Below the pieces are notes generated by a model, which worked only from the letters and a program-made list of their open reading frames with translations, was not told the DNA's origin and ran no database searches. Below are positions 22,054-33,672 of a stretch of 64,000 nt of DNA, in pieces. This DNA is from Palaemon carinicauda (Eukaryota; Arthropoda; Malacostraca; Decapoda; Palaemonidae), in assembly GCF_036898095.1 (NCBI RefSeq), contig NC_090729.1, forward strand, positions 69,513,224-69,577,223, read 5' to 3'. Position 1 is the stretch's first letter. Every line of letters starts with the position of its first letter. Position numbers and translations under genes: made by a program.

Positions 22054-22696
22054 TTTTCCTGCTTTGCTACGTACAATACTGTATAAATTATATTTGTAAG
22101 GTAACATATTTTGTAAATGCTTTTACTGTAAATACTGTATGTACTGTATCATTATTTATCACTATCATCATGCGCGTTAAATGCCTTGTTTGTTCTGAGC
22201 GTGGTTGTTTACTGAGCGTACAGTACTTTATGACGCCGTCGTTTCAGGCGGCGTCATAAAGAAAAACATTTCATTTGGAAGTCCTAAGAAAAATACGTAA
22301 ACTAAAACATTGGTAATAAAAAAATCAACATGCAGTACTGTATAATCAATATAATCGATGCAAAAACTAACCTATACATATATGTGTACACTAAATGAGT
22401 TTGTTTCTTCATTATGATCAGAGATGAACGTAAACAAAACATTGGTTGCCATTTTTTATCGTGCTTTTTAGGTGTTTAGGAAACGCATGATATAAAATCG
22501 CCTTTAATATTTGTGCCTGTTTTAGTTTAGGGTGCTGTAGTACATGCATTAAGTGTTCTGTACATTAAAGGGTGGTTTGTTAACAGTACTACGTACAAGG
22601 GAAGGTTTTAAAAGTCCGAATATACATGTTAAATAAATAGGTAAATATGATGTCACTACTTCGCGGATTTTCACCTATCGCGCCCGCGTCTGGAAC

Positions 22697-22726
22697 CTAT
22701 CTACCGCGATAAACGAGGGTTCACTG
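22697..22726 (+). repeat. Right terminal inverted repeat of Tigger
   Basis: Ends CGAGGGTTCACTG, followed by TA at 22727-22728. Confidence 0.92.
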
Positions 22727-22829
22727 TATCCAATATGGCGCTTATTCCTTGTAGCATTGAGCATGGTGCTACAGATATAGTAGTTTCGGGAGGGATCTTG
22801 CTTAGGCCTTTTCTATGGAAAAGGAGGGC

Positions 22830-22868
22830 AGGTCCATCAGGACGACATGGCTATCTCACCCAAAAATA
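22830..22868 (-). repeat. ICR of copy B, right-terminus half
   Basis: Reads CATCAGGACGACATGGCTAT then CTCACCCAAAAATAG and stops exactly where the ICR of copy A changes to its other half. The missing half resumes at 23693 after the inserted family-2 fragment. Confidence 0.82.
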
Positions 22869-23692
22869 GTAAAAAAACTTATGAAAATAAGAGTAAATAA
22901 ATCTTTAAGATAAAAAGTGGGGGCAACCCTCGAGGTCGGATACGACCCAGAGGGGTAGCCAAGCAAGCCCATAACCTAAATAAATGTTCCAAAATAATGA
23001 TAAAACTTGAATGTAAATCATCGCATAAGTGAAACGGTAATGAGAAAGCGCGATGAGGGTCAAGACGAATTACAATTAGTATGGGGGACCAATTGTTATA
23101 CGTCAAGAGACAGGGCTCTTGGAGGTAGCGAGACCAACATGGCTGCCAGGGAGCGGCGACACCGACTCCCGAACCAAACACAAATGAAAATAATAATAAA
23201 ATTGTTAATAACAGGGAAATCGCTACTTCCAGAACTTCAAAACTCGTAGATTTTAGTACTTAACTTGGATGCAGAATCTTGAGCCGACATCTTGCGCAGA
23301 AAAGCACTAAAAAAAAAACGAAATCACAGAGCAAAATAACGTGCGAGTAAACAGCAGAGATGCTATGAAAGGAGTGAAGATGTTGGCATGGGTGGAGGTA
23401 GTGGTAGTAGTAATCAGTAGTAGATGTAGAACGGCACCTCATAGTAACGGGGATATTTGAAGAGGAGATATCTAAATGGCACGAGACCTCTGATAGTGGT
23501 TTTCACGCCCAAGTTACTATATACCGACACCTAATATAGATGAGCGAGCTGGGTTCATCCCTGGCATTCCTATGCAATTTTTCTCTGGTAATATATAGCA
23601 GTTATATACCTTAGAAATGATGCTAAAGGAGCATTTCACTGGGCGGCACAGGTCTCTCGCCCAGGAATAGATTTTTCTTTCGTCAAAATCCC
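22869..23692 (-). mobile_element. Family-2 DIRS fragment (5' end) in the ICR of copy B
   Basis: About 23480-23692 matches, with divergence, the terminal repeat of element E: TTTCACGC, then TTTCTCTGGTA, then the CACAGGTCTCTC terminus and TTTCGTCAAAATCCC. Further in, on the minus strand near 23295, ATGTCGGCTCAAGATTCTGC resembles the start-like segment at 46589 of E. The rest of the element is missing. Confidence 0.72.
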
Positions 23693-23740
23693 TTTTTTGG
23701 GCTTAAGCCATGTCGTCCTGATGGAAGTTTACCAGAGAAT
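23693..23740 (-). repeat. ICR of copy B, left-terminus half
   Basis: TTTTTTGGGCTTAAGCCATG and onward is complementary to the left terminus of copy B at about 31575-31618. Confidence 0.82.
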
Positions 23741-24528
23741 TACTAGAAAGTACTGTATCTGTGGATTTTCATCGGTGCCTTAACCTTGGGACAAATTTTT
23801 CTATGGTCATCCGGACCATTGAGACATGACGTTACCGTTAAACGTCATTACCACTAATCATGGACAAAGTTAGGGCTTCCTGCCCCCCTGCAGGGAAGAG
23901 TCATACTAGACAATAGAAAAGGGGTCTCAAGGTTTGTACAGTATATACTGTATGAACAAACATAGTGTCAACTAGATATACAAGAGTCTCACGGTTTGTA
24001 TATACTGTTGGGACAAAAAGTATCAGCTATATTTATTGTCCGTAAGCATACAATAATATGAGGTTTACTTAGGTAAGTAAGTACGAAAACTCTAGCTATT
24101 TTTTATTTGTGTTAATTGTGGGGCGAAATAAGAAGCAATTACACTTAATAGACATTTATTCACGATAAATGACTAAAGATAGAATAACACGTGTAATATA
24201 TATTAACATATATTAAGAGAATTATACATATATTCAACTTAATACATAAAAAAATTTTCTGCCTGAAAGGGAAGAAATGATTAGTGCCACTATGAAATTT
24301 GAAAATTTAATAAAATTTTCTAATATAGTTTTCTGTAAATGTTGGATATTATCAACACTAAAGTACACACGGCATAAGTGTTATCTGTATAATTCTACAC
24401 CTGAGATTTTTTAACAGTCTTTAGTGTCACCATGGTGAAACTCACTTAAAATGTATTGCACTGGAAGGTGTCAACACCTTTTTCACCCTAATCGAGAGTC
24501 CCAATCAATTCACTCTTCATCGCAGCAC
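23741..24528 (-). other. 3' non-coding region of copy B
   Basis: Inverted match to 16360-17263 of copy A; carries CACCATGGTGAAACTC and AAGGTGTCAACACC boxes. No gene. Confidence 0.72.
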
Positions 24529-25480
24529 TAGACGACAGGTTTTAATACACTACCTGCCGCCACCACGTAATGCTTCAATTCGTGCACTTGCTTCGCATAA
24601 TGTTTGTAGAACACTCTGGATGACTTCCATCCAGTGTATGAGCGGAGAGGCTCAAAGTCCATATACTGAAAAAAAGTTCAATGATGAAGAAATTTTTCTT
24701 GGATCATGACCTGCGGGTGTACTGTCAGGATCCGCTCTGCGAATAAAGTAGGTCAGCTTCGCCCTCAATTGTTTTAGGGATAAGTTTGATCCTGAAGTTT
24801 CTCCTTTAAAGAGCTGTCCTCCTTTGAAGTCTGAAGTTCTTCGAAGATAGACCTTTAGACATTCTACTGGACGCAGAGAGACATCTTCCTTCAGAGGGCA
24901 GATTCTCCAAGGACCCCATCTCTTAGTGGGTAGCTCGTTTTTGGCGAGAAAGGTTGGATCAGGAAAAAGATTCAGTTCTCCCACTTCTGTGAACTGAATA
25001 TGGCCCTCGTTTCTGGATAAGGCCACTATTTCACTAACTCTAGCCACTGAGGCTATAGCAAACAGGAAAATAACTTTTTGAGTTAGATCCTTAAGAGAGC
25101 AATCTTCATTGCTCACTGTTGAAGCATAATGTAGGTCCTTGTCCAAGGACCATGAAATGGGCTTCGGAAGAGCTGCAGGCCTAAGTCTAGCACATGCCTT
25201 TGGGATCTTGTTAAAGATTTCGTTAGACAGGTCCACTTGGAAGGTGTATAGAAGAGGTCTAGTCAGAGCCGACTTACATGTAGTTATCATGTTGGCTGCC
25301 AGACCTTGTTCATGAAGGATGATAAAGGACAGACAAAAGTCTATTGAGATTTCTTTCAGTCCTTTTGATCGATGAAAGCAACCCACTTTTTCCAAGACGA
25401 TTCATATTGTCTTCTGGTTGATTTGGACTTGTATTCTTCTAAAAAGTCTATACAGTACTGCCTTTAGAGATCCCAAATAT
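24529..25480 (-). pseudogene. DIRS tyrosine recombinase of copy B (frameshifted)
   Basis: Closely similar to the YR of copy A: VARVSEIVAL (Arg), GHDPRK (His-x-x-Arg). A one-base T insertion in a seven-T run near 24668 shifts the frame right before the Tyr segment; in the next frame FYKHYAKQ and AAGSVLKPV follow to TAG at about 24529. N-terminal core-binding sequence near 25395-25470 is also split between frames. Confidence 0.88.
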
Positions 25481-26598
25481 TTTCTTAACCGCTAAGGCGA
25501 GAAAATCATGAGATGAAGGTTTTGGGTTCTCTGTGATGAAGCGGAGACAGTCGACTTCTGAACCAGTTGAGATAGTGCTGGTTTCGGTAGAAGGACCAAC
25601 CTCAGCTTCAGTTCAATTATCAGAGGGAACCAGTTGCTCTTGGGCCACTTGGCAGCCACTAGAGCTGCCGTTCCTCGGAAGGATCTAAGCCTGTTGAGGA
25701 CCTTCAGTAGGAGATTGGTCGGAGGGAGCAGGTAAATCCGGTTCCATTTGTTCCAATCGAGGGACATGGCATCCATCGCCTCCGCTAGAGGATCCTCGTA
25801 TGGGGCTACATATCGAGGTAGTTTCTTGTTGTCGCTCATCGCGAAGAGGTCAATCTGCAGTTCCGGGACTTGTTATAAGATGAAGGAAAATGAGTCTGCA
25901 TATAGGGACCATTCTGACTCTATCGGCTTGAGCCTAGATAGAGCGTCCGCCGTCACATTGCAGAACCCTTGAAGGTGAACTGCTGATAGGTGCCATCTCT
26001 TCTTTTCTGCCAGACGGAAGATGGCCAATATCACATGGTTGATATGGGTCGATCTCGAGCCTTGTCGGATCAGACATCTCATTATCACTTCGCTATACAG
26101 GATCAGCCTGATGTGGGCTGATCTGCGAGGGAAGAGTTTCTTCAACGTCAAAAGGACTGCCATGGCCTCCAAAATGTTGATGTGAAAGGCCTTGAACAGG
26201 GAAGACCAAGTACCTTGGACTTTCCTTTGATGGGAGTGACCTCCCCATCCTTCCGTCGAGGCATCCGTGTGGATGGTTATCGATGGCGGAGGTGGTTGTA
26301 AGGGCACACTCCTCTTTAGGTTCTTAGCCTTCGACCATGGCTTGAGAGGTGATCGTAGTAAGGTCGGTATCGGTCTTTTTTTATCTCTTCGAGCGTTCGA
26401 TGCGTATCTTCTCCAGACTCCTGACGCATCTTTCAGCTGTGCTCTTAGCACTGGGTCTGTCACTGCTAAGAACTGGAGAGAGCCCAGTACTCTTTCCTGT
26501 TGGCGTCTTGAGATCCTGTCAGATTTCAGTAGTCTCTTGACAGGTCCTACAATCTCTCTCCTCTTCCCTGGAGGGTTGGAGAGGTGGTGTGACTTCAA
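25481..26598 (-). pseudogene. RNase H and methyltransferase-like region of copy B
   Basis: 26598-25873 encodes SDRISRRQQERVLGSLQF, then TIHTDASTEGWGGHS (Asp), NILEAMAVLLTLK (Glu) and NVTADALSRLKP (last Asp). The central Asp segment reads LILYSEVIM instead of VSDN, so that catalytic residue is lost. 25839-25492, with YVAPYEDPLAEAMDAMSLDW and LVAAKWPKSNWFPL, is the DIRS segment that follows RNase H. Confidence 0.84.
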
Positions 26599-26599
26599 G

Positions 26600-27200
26600 T
26601 TCCAATGGATTCCCAGCCATTGAAACTCCTGAGCTGGAGAGAGTCAAGACTTCTTGAAGTTGATCTTGAATCCCAGATGTTCCAGGAACTGGATCACTTT
26701 CTTGGATGCTTGCAGACAAGTCGTCCAGGATGCTGCCCACACCATCCAGTCGTCCAGGTACGCTGCTACCTGAATGCCTTCTAGACGTAGTTGTTGAACG
26801 ACTGCGTCTGCAAGTTTTGTGAAGGGGCTTGGGGCTATGTTTAGCCTGAGGAGCATGGCTATGAAGACGTACTTTTTCTTCTGTAGCTTGAATCCTAGGT
26901 AGGAGGAGAGGGGCAGTTGACTGGAATATGCTAATAAGCACCTGCCAGGTCTATTGAGACTGTGTACGCCCTTTTTGGTATTTTGGTAACAGGGTCCTTA
27001 TGTGCTGAAGGGTTAACATCCTGAACTTGCTGTTCTTGATGAACTTGTTGAGTGGCGACAAGTCCAAAATGACTCTGAGTTTGTCTGAGTCCTTCTTGGG
27101 AGCACAAAACAGCCTTCCCTGGAATTTGATGGACTTTGCCCTCCTTATCACCCGTTTGCTCAATAGTTTTAGGGTATATTCTTCCAGTGACGGGGTTGAG
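26600..27200 (-). pseudogene. Reverse transcriptase of copy B (several frameshifts)
   Basis: The order is intact across frames: KFQGRLFCAPKKDSDKLRV, LDLSPLNKF, VSIDLAGAYWH-type segment, LNIAPSPFTKLA, AYLDDWMVWA (catalytic YxDD), LGFKINFKKS. Frames 27163-26951 and 26856-26644 carry most of it. Confidence 0.84.
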
Positions 27201-27202
27201 TG

Positions 27203-29205
27203 TTAAGGATCGAAAGTCCAACGATCCTGAAATTGCTGGAGCCTCCCTCCTACCTGAAGCATCTCATTGCTTCGATTGTCCGGAGGATTTACCTCCCTGA
27301 CCGCTTCCTCCCTTACCTCATGAAGGGTGTTTTGAGGAGCTCCGTCTGGAGCCTCTACCTTTGGGACGAAAAGTAGTGGTTTGCCTCTCGAAACCAGGGT
27401 TGAATGCTGGTGACTGGGCAACCAGCTGTTGAGGCACCATGTGGAATGTGGTTTACAGTTGAGCAACCACTTGGGGTGCCGCGGTCATGTGACTGTGGGA
27501 TGTTGTTGCTGGGCAGGCCGAGAGGGTAGTCTGGGTCTCTTTGTCTTCCTCTTAGGTTGGGGACCCGCATCTGGGGAAGACTTCATTTTTGACATGATGC
27601 CCCACTTCTGGAGAAGATTTCTATTCTCCGTGGCAGCTTTGTCAACTACCTCCTTGACCACTTCATTTGGGAAGAGGTCTTTACCCCAGATATTGGAAGC
27701 TATCAACTTCGTGGGTTCGTGTTTTACAGTTACTGGAGCAAACAGGAACTCTCTACATGCTCTCCTGGCTTTCATAAAGCCGTACAGGTCCTTTACTAAG
27801 GTGGCCATGTGCATTTTGGCCATGACCATGTTCATGTCTGGGGTGCTCTTTAGGCCTACACACATTTCCATACAGTTCTGTAGGGATAGGGATGCCACTA
27901 ATCTCTCCTTCGTCTCTTCCTCCTTACGTAAGAGAAAGTCTGACAGTTTCGAGAGATTCTCGCTGAACTATCGTCCCGCGATATCTGCATCCAACTTCCC
28001 TACTGAGAAGGTTATGTGGACTTCTTTCCAATCCTTACCCTCCATGGGCAGGGCTAACGACAGAGGTCTACACTCCTCCAGTGTAGGACAAGGTTTGACT
28101 GCCTCTACCGCCTTGGCAACGGCTTTAAAAGCCTTCGATGTAAAGGGGAAGGCTATTGAAGCCGGAGCAAGAAGGTAGGATGCTTCTTGCTCAGGGCAGA
28201 CACTTTAGAGTTCGTGTAGCCCACCTTCTTTAGGCTGCTCGACAAGAGAGCCTGTGCCTTGTCATGGTCGAATACCATGACCTCCTTGGGTTCCGTCTCT
28301 TCTTTCGACGCTGGCTCCTGCTTCAGTCGAATGAAGGAGTCTGGGTAAGCATTAAATCTTGGCTAGAACTGAATGTCATTTAGGGGGACCCCTCCCATCT
28401 TCTCCGATATGTGGAGTTTGCTGTTGGTGATCGGCATAAACTCCGTATACCTTCAGGGATTAGTTTTGGAGCTGGGTGGGAGGTCTTGGACTCTGAGTCC
28501 CTTGTATGACCCTCGGGAGGCGGAGAGTCGAGCTTCACTGAGCTCTCTCTCAAGTTTCACTTCCCTAGCTTCGCCTTGCTTGCGAATGCTCTCCATTAGA
28601 GCCGTAAGATTGGCCAGTGCCTGTCTCATATCATCTAATGGAGGGGCAGAAGATGTTGAAGGTAACGGCTCCAGTGCCGGCACAGACGGAAGGGACCCGA
28701 CTTCATCATCTTCATCCAAAGGTAGAGTAGACTCCTCCTCGGGATCATCCTTCAGTAGATCCTTTTCAGTGTCCATGAACACTTCAGACATCCTTTCCTC
28801 TTGGTGGATGTCAATGCCTTATAACACCTCACTGACATCCGTCTCGATGGCAATCTGGACGCAGGGGAGTTCAGGTCGTGCTTGGGGTGCGACAGCTTCG
28901 ATACCCGCTTTCGGGAACAGCAAGTCGCGCATCCTTTCATTAGGAAGGTACGGTCACGTACAGTTCTTTTAGAACCCTTGTACCCATCTGCGCGGCTTTG
29001 CTCATGCTGCATCCCTCGACTCCGCTGACTCGGGGTCGTCGAAACCTTCAGTCACCAAGGGCCAGCAAATGTTGCAGTCTTGGGGGTCCCAGTACCGCAG
29101 AGTTTCGGTAGTTTTGGTGCAGGGGGCATGAAACCTGCACGCTTTGTGACCACAGAAGTCCTTACTCCTGTGGTTGCAAAAGATGACGTCGCACTTCAAT
29201 TGGTT
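27203..29205 (-). pseudogene. Gag of copy B (broken)
   Basis: 29199-29002 holds the Cys/His-rich N-terminal segment (KCDVIFCNH, CGHKACRFHAPC, DPQDCNICWPL). 28791-28453 is an acidic and coiled, Arg/Glu-rich middle. 27898-27485 is the Gag core (LVKDLYGFMKARRACREFL, SNIWGKDLFP, NRNLLQKWG). 27466-27203 ends in VGGRLQQFQDRWTFDP and a stop, where RT would begin. Several frame changes are needed, so no full protein is made. TTTACAG just upstream of the Cys-rich segment (29205-29212) is a possible acceptor, as in E. Confidence 0.8.
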
Positions 29206-31264
29206 CTACTGTAAAGAGAGGAAAATTGAATGAGTATGCGGTTGTTTATCTCACATGATAAGCAAATTATGCAAAATATTAATATTAATATTAATATTCT
29301 AACCGTTATAGCTTAGGATAGTCAAGCTAAAAAGGAAATAGGAGACACATACAGTACTTGTGTTTCCTGTCCAGCCAATTGCTGTGACCTCCCTCAAAAT
29401 TAAAGACAGAGTTTCCACACTCAGGCAAACTCAAAGAGAAGGGTTCTAACCCCTCGGGATAGATAAGTGTATCTTAACACTGACCCTTCTTAAGTTCTTT
29501 AATATTGTGGGGTAAGTTGTTAACTGATTAACTATCAGTGTATTGAAGGAAATCTTTCCTTCCAATATAGGAATGGTCTCAACAATAGACTGTGAAAGGA
29601 AACACAAGGTAAGTTGGAAAATAACTACTGTATAATATATACTATAGTTTTCTGTCTGCAGTATATACTATACTGCAAATATACTGGCTACTGTATAATC
29701 ATATACCGTAGTTCAACCGGCATGTTGCAGGCTAGGCTAGCACCTGGCGGCACGGTCCAGCGGTCATGTCGCCGGCTGGTTAGTACCTTGCGGCACCGGT
29801 CCAGCCGGCAACATACCTGGCGGCACTAGCTGACAGAGAGAGAGAAAGCATGGAGTGAAAGGCTGCCTTATTAAAATGTTTGTTAACAATAAATAGGGGT
29901 GTAAGTACCTAACCTTACTGCCTTCCTCCAGAGTGACCGTTCAAATGGAAGGGGAGAATGCATCATTCAAGCTTCCATCCAGCCGCAAAATCCGTTGCCG
30001 GTCACTTCCGGTTTCAGGGATGTGGATGGCAATCCAAGGGAGGACTGAAGAACACTCGATAGTAGAGGGGTCTCCCACCGGCAGCCGTCACGGCCGGCAT
30101 AACCTTTCCCGGAGCCTTGCGTCCATAAGGGAAAGACTGAGTGACTATACAGCTGCGTATGTAGGAGCCCGGCCGGCACGACAATCTACCCGGCAAGCAG
30201 TGAGATTGTAAGACGACGGCCACAGGGTTGCGATAGCTAGGCCATCGCTAAAGGACAGAGAGGGGCAGGGAAAACGGTCCTGTATCAAGTGTAGAAGAAG
30301 GCGGCAGGATTGCCGCCACTACCACACAAGGGTGAAACTTTGTTTCAGTATCGGCGCCATCCAAGGTGGCAGAAGAATATCTATTTTTCAGCCTAGGGTC
30401 TGCCGAAACAGGACTAGTCTTCTAGACCGCAGGGGAGAAGGTGGCGGCATCATACTACCACTTCAGGTGCGGCCTAGGGGGGCATAGCCTCCTATGCCGA
30501 CAGCTCTAAGCCAGCAAGGGAGTGACTATTCGCCCTGCTGCTCGACCGCCAGCAGAAAGACTGAATACTCTGAGGTTCTGTCGAAAACCAAAGCCGGGAT
30601 ACTTGCCAGCAGGGGTGGGAGACGGAAAAATCCTAGCCTAGTCAAGCCGGAGTGAGGTATTCTATGACAAGACCAGATAGGGATATCGCCTATGGCGGCA
30701 CTCATAGGGAAGGAGGGATTACCCTTAAATCTCCACACGAGACAAGTATTGAGTTATATAACTAATTCTAAGAGATATACAGTACTATCTACCATTGAAT
30801 TGATAAAACGATACACGAGGGTAAACAGGGATCATGTATGAAAGTATACTAAAGCGCATAGGCTAGGTAGCCTAGCGCGGGGCGAGATCTCGGTTACCTA
30901 AATCACCGAAACTCTAACGTACTGTATACGATCGACATAAGGAAGAGGAAAATGTATGCACAAATATATATATCTTTACTAGTATAATTGTGCCTAAATA
31001 GCTTTCATAATTTATTAATGCTATTACAACCGGGAATGTCGTTCTTCTAACTAAATAACACATGCGTCATGAACGACAGCACCCATGGCGCCTCCGGTGA
31101 TCGGCCAAGCTCCGAACACATAAAATTACACTAATTTCTTTGTGAAGCAGGAGATAAAAATTATACACTGTAAAGAATAAATACTCAAATTTCCAGAGGC
31201 AGAAGAAGCTGGAGATTGCATTATTAATCCTCAAAATAATGATCACAAACGTTAGATCAACAGG
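29206..31264 (-). other. 5' region of DIRS copy B
   Basis: Matches 13727-14638 plus 7367-7642 of copy A and 36413-37968 of copy C. It holds GC-richer CCGGC-containing tracts near 29710-30250 and one copy of the repeat unit with GGCGCCATCC. The section 30960-31264 is the uninterrupted version of the site where F entered copy A. No coding frame is supported. Confidence 0.78.
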
Positions 31265-31618
31265 GAAAACCACCATGCGAATTCGCTACAAAAATAGGAA
31301 TGGGCGCCATCTTGGATACTCGTAATAGTATGGGAGGAAGGTAACCTTGATAACGGCTCCCCTTCTGTTTTCGCCACTCTTCCCCCTCGAAACGAAAACG
31401 CTATTCGGGGTGAAGATTTCTATGTGTCGTATCAAGATATACGTCCCCTGATATTATGCGATGTCCTTAAGAGAAATTTTAAGGATATTTGCGCCAGGAG
31501 TTAGAATTCTGGAGACCTAAAGGTCAATTCTCTGGGAATATCACTGTAGCCAAATATCCCTTAGAAAGCTACCAATAGAAACCTTCCATCAGGACGACAT
31601 GGCTTGAGCCCAAAAAAG
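31265..31618 (-). repeat. Left terminal repeat of copy B
   Basis: Inverted version of 7011-7366 ending CATGGCTTGAGCCCAAAAAA. It contains the empty equivalent of the Tigger insertion site (TA at 31317-31318). Confidence 0.88.
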
Positions 31619-31619
<1 letters not shown>

Positions 31620-31670
<51 letters not shown>

Positions 31671-31672
31671 CA
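31620..31672. repeat. ATT microsatellite
   Basis: Uninterrupted ATT units immediately after the left terminus of copy B. Confidence 0.94.
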
Positions 31673-31846
31673 ATATCATTATCATCATCTTCATCAATAT
31701 CTAAGCTACAACCCTAATTGTAAAACCAGGATGCTATAAGTCCAAGGGCTCCAACAGGGAAAAATAACCCAGTAAGGAAAAGCAATAAGGAAATAAATAA
31801 ACTACAAGAGTAGTATTGAAAAAAAAATTAAGAACAGTAACATCAT
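31673..31846 (-). repeat. ATT-tailed interspersed repeat
   Basis: Contains AAGCTACAACCCTAATTG and CCAAGGGCTCCAACAGGG, shared with 54657-54730. On the minus strand it ends in ATT repeats, consistent with the 3' end of a retroposed element. Confidence 0.75.
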
Positions 31847-31910
31847 CAAAATGACAAATTTGGAATAATTTGTATTTTTCCTAACTACACAAACCTGTAG
31901 CTATTTCATA
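31847..31910 (-). repeat. DIRS family-3-like terminus fragment
   Basis: TGACAAATTTGG, AATAATTTGTATTTTTCCTA and AGCTATTT resemble the outer end of F at 7641-7690. No attached element is seen. Confidence 0.6.
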
Positions 31911-32669
31911 GGTTGACCAGGGCACCAGCCACCTGTTGAGATACTACCACTAGAGAGTTATTGGATCCTTTGACTGGCCAGACAGTAATACATTCGATCC
32001 CTCTCTCTCGTTACGGCTCATTTTTTCTTTGCCTACACATACACTGAATAGTCTGGCCTATTCTTTACACATTCTTGTCTTTCTTCCTACACCTGATAAC
32101 ACTGAAATTACCAAGCACTTCTTCTTTGCTCAAGGGGCAAATTACTGTATTGTAATTGTTCAGTGGCTACTTTCCTCTGGGTAAGGGTAAAAAGAGACAC
32201 TTTAGCTATGGTAAGCAGCTCTTCTAAGAGAAGAACACTCCAAAGTCAAACTATTGTTCTTTATTCTTGGGTAGTGCTATAGCCTCAGTACTATGGTCTT
32301 TCACTGTCTTGGGTTAGAGTTCTCTTGCTTGAGGGTACACTCGGGTGCACTATTCTATCTTTTTTTTCTTCCCCTTGTTTTTTAAATGGTGTGTTGGGCA
32401 GGCTTAATGGATGCCTGGTGGTTTATCAAGATGTTGTCTTTTCCTTATCCGATTCTTTTTCTTTTCAAAACCATCCTTACTGTCCTCCCTTCACTTAAAG
32501 TGGCTATCCTGGAAGGTATTTAGCCGTGCAAGGTGTATCAGCACGTCCATGTTGACCATTTTTTCTCCTGTCTATGGGTTTGATCGATCACTTTATTTAT
32601 ATTTCTGTACATATTGCTTTTGTTATCATTCTTGTTAATTTAGTTTTTAAGTATGATGCATCCTTTTCA

Positions 32670-32720
32670 TTACCATTAATTTTCATGCTGGCTGGAGACA
32701 TTGAGCGAAATCCAGGACCA
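32670..32720 (+). other. 2A-like ribosome-skipping motif in a LINE
   Basis: The frame reads LPLIFMLAGDIERNPGP. The GDIExNPGP core matches the 2A consensus DxExNPGP, with a hydrophobic lead as usual. 2A-like sequences are known at the N-terminus of some APE-type non-LTR retrotransposons, where they separate a leader peptide from the endonuclease-RT polyprotein. A stop follows seven codons later, so this copy is decayed. Confidence 0.75.
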
Positions 32721-33672
32721 CTAGGTCCTAGATTTTGTTAATGTCGTCTACAGTATTGCAATACTTGTGGTCTTCATGCAAATATTCAAGACCTTACAGT
32801 TGCGTCCAGACGGTATAATATTCTTTTGTGCTCAGATATGAGGCACTAATCCGAGCCCTTATAATTGGTTTTAAGAGGCCAATAATGTTGAAATGTGATG
32901 CCATCCCTAGGGCCAGGGGAATTGCAGTGTATATTAGGACTGAATACCCTGCTTCTCATAAGTCCTCCTATGAATGTGGATATCATGAGATTCAGGTAAT
33001 AAAAGTTTGTGGCAGGCATAACAATTTCTATTTGTGTTCAATCTAACGGAATCCAGACATGGATGATTCTATCTTCAATTGTCCTCTTACCATTATGGCT
33101 AAGATACAAGATGATAGTAAAGCCTCCTTTGTCTTTGTAGGTGATTTCAATGCTCACGATAGGGAGTGGTTAAATTCTGTTTCTCCTCTCGATTGCCATG
33201 GCTTTAGACTTTGCTTCTGAATCAAGCTGTGAGCAAATCAAAAGTGAAGCTACTCACAGTCTGGTAACTGCTTGGACCTCATATACACCGACTCCTCTGG
33301 CTTTATAACAAGTAAGGTTGGTTCTCCAGTTGGGACATCTGATCATGCCTTGATTTCATTAGAAGTGAAGACTGAGCAGCTTGTCCCTGATGTATCAAGA
33401 TTTATATGAAATCTCAAACAGACTGGAATGGGATTTTGCATGATCATTTGGCCTTGAATTGGATACAATTTTAGTGTTGATCTGTTGTCCATTTGAATGA
33501 GAATCTAGTCAACATAGTTGATAAGCATATCCCTTCTCATGTGCTAAGGTACCAAGTGAAAGACAAACCATGGTTCAGTGATGATTGTAGATGTACTTAT
33601 TTGGAGAAGCAGGATAGGCCTATTATCTTTGGAAGAGTAACAGATCAGATTTGGCCTGGAATAACCATACAG
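32721..33672 (+). pseudogene. APE-type endonuclease of a LINE (broken)
   Basis: Fragments across frames show CNTCGLHANIQDLTV, FKRPIMLKCDAIPRARGIAV (frame 32828-33046), SFVFVGDFNAHD (endonuclease GDFN box, about 33130), GNCLDL-type and VGTSDHALI-type segments (about 33330), and DKPWFSDDCR (33493-33684), which marks the link to RT. Several stops. The endonuclease would nick target DNA to prime reverse transcription. Confidence 0.8.

Larger units (their letters stand above)
31911..33672 (+). mobile_element. LINE fragment, 5' region to endonuclease
   Basis: 31911-32360 resembles the inverted repeat 54800-55330: GATCCTTTGACT, TAGTCTGGCCTATTCTT, CAGTGGCTACTTTCCTC, AAGCAGCTCTTCTA. It leads into a non-LTR retrotransposon coding region with a 2A-like motif and an APE-type endonuclease. 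The RT domain is not present: the hAT element interrupts at 33673 and the LINE does not resume. Confidence 0.75.

Noticed and set aside
22879..23249. Short frames 22879-23181 (minus) and 23007-23249 (plus) as host genes
   Set aside because: They lie within the family-2 DIRS 5' region and show no domain.
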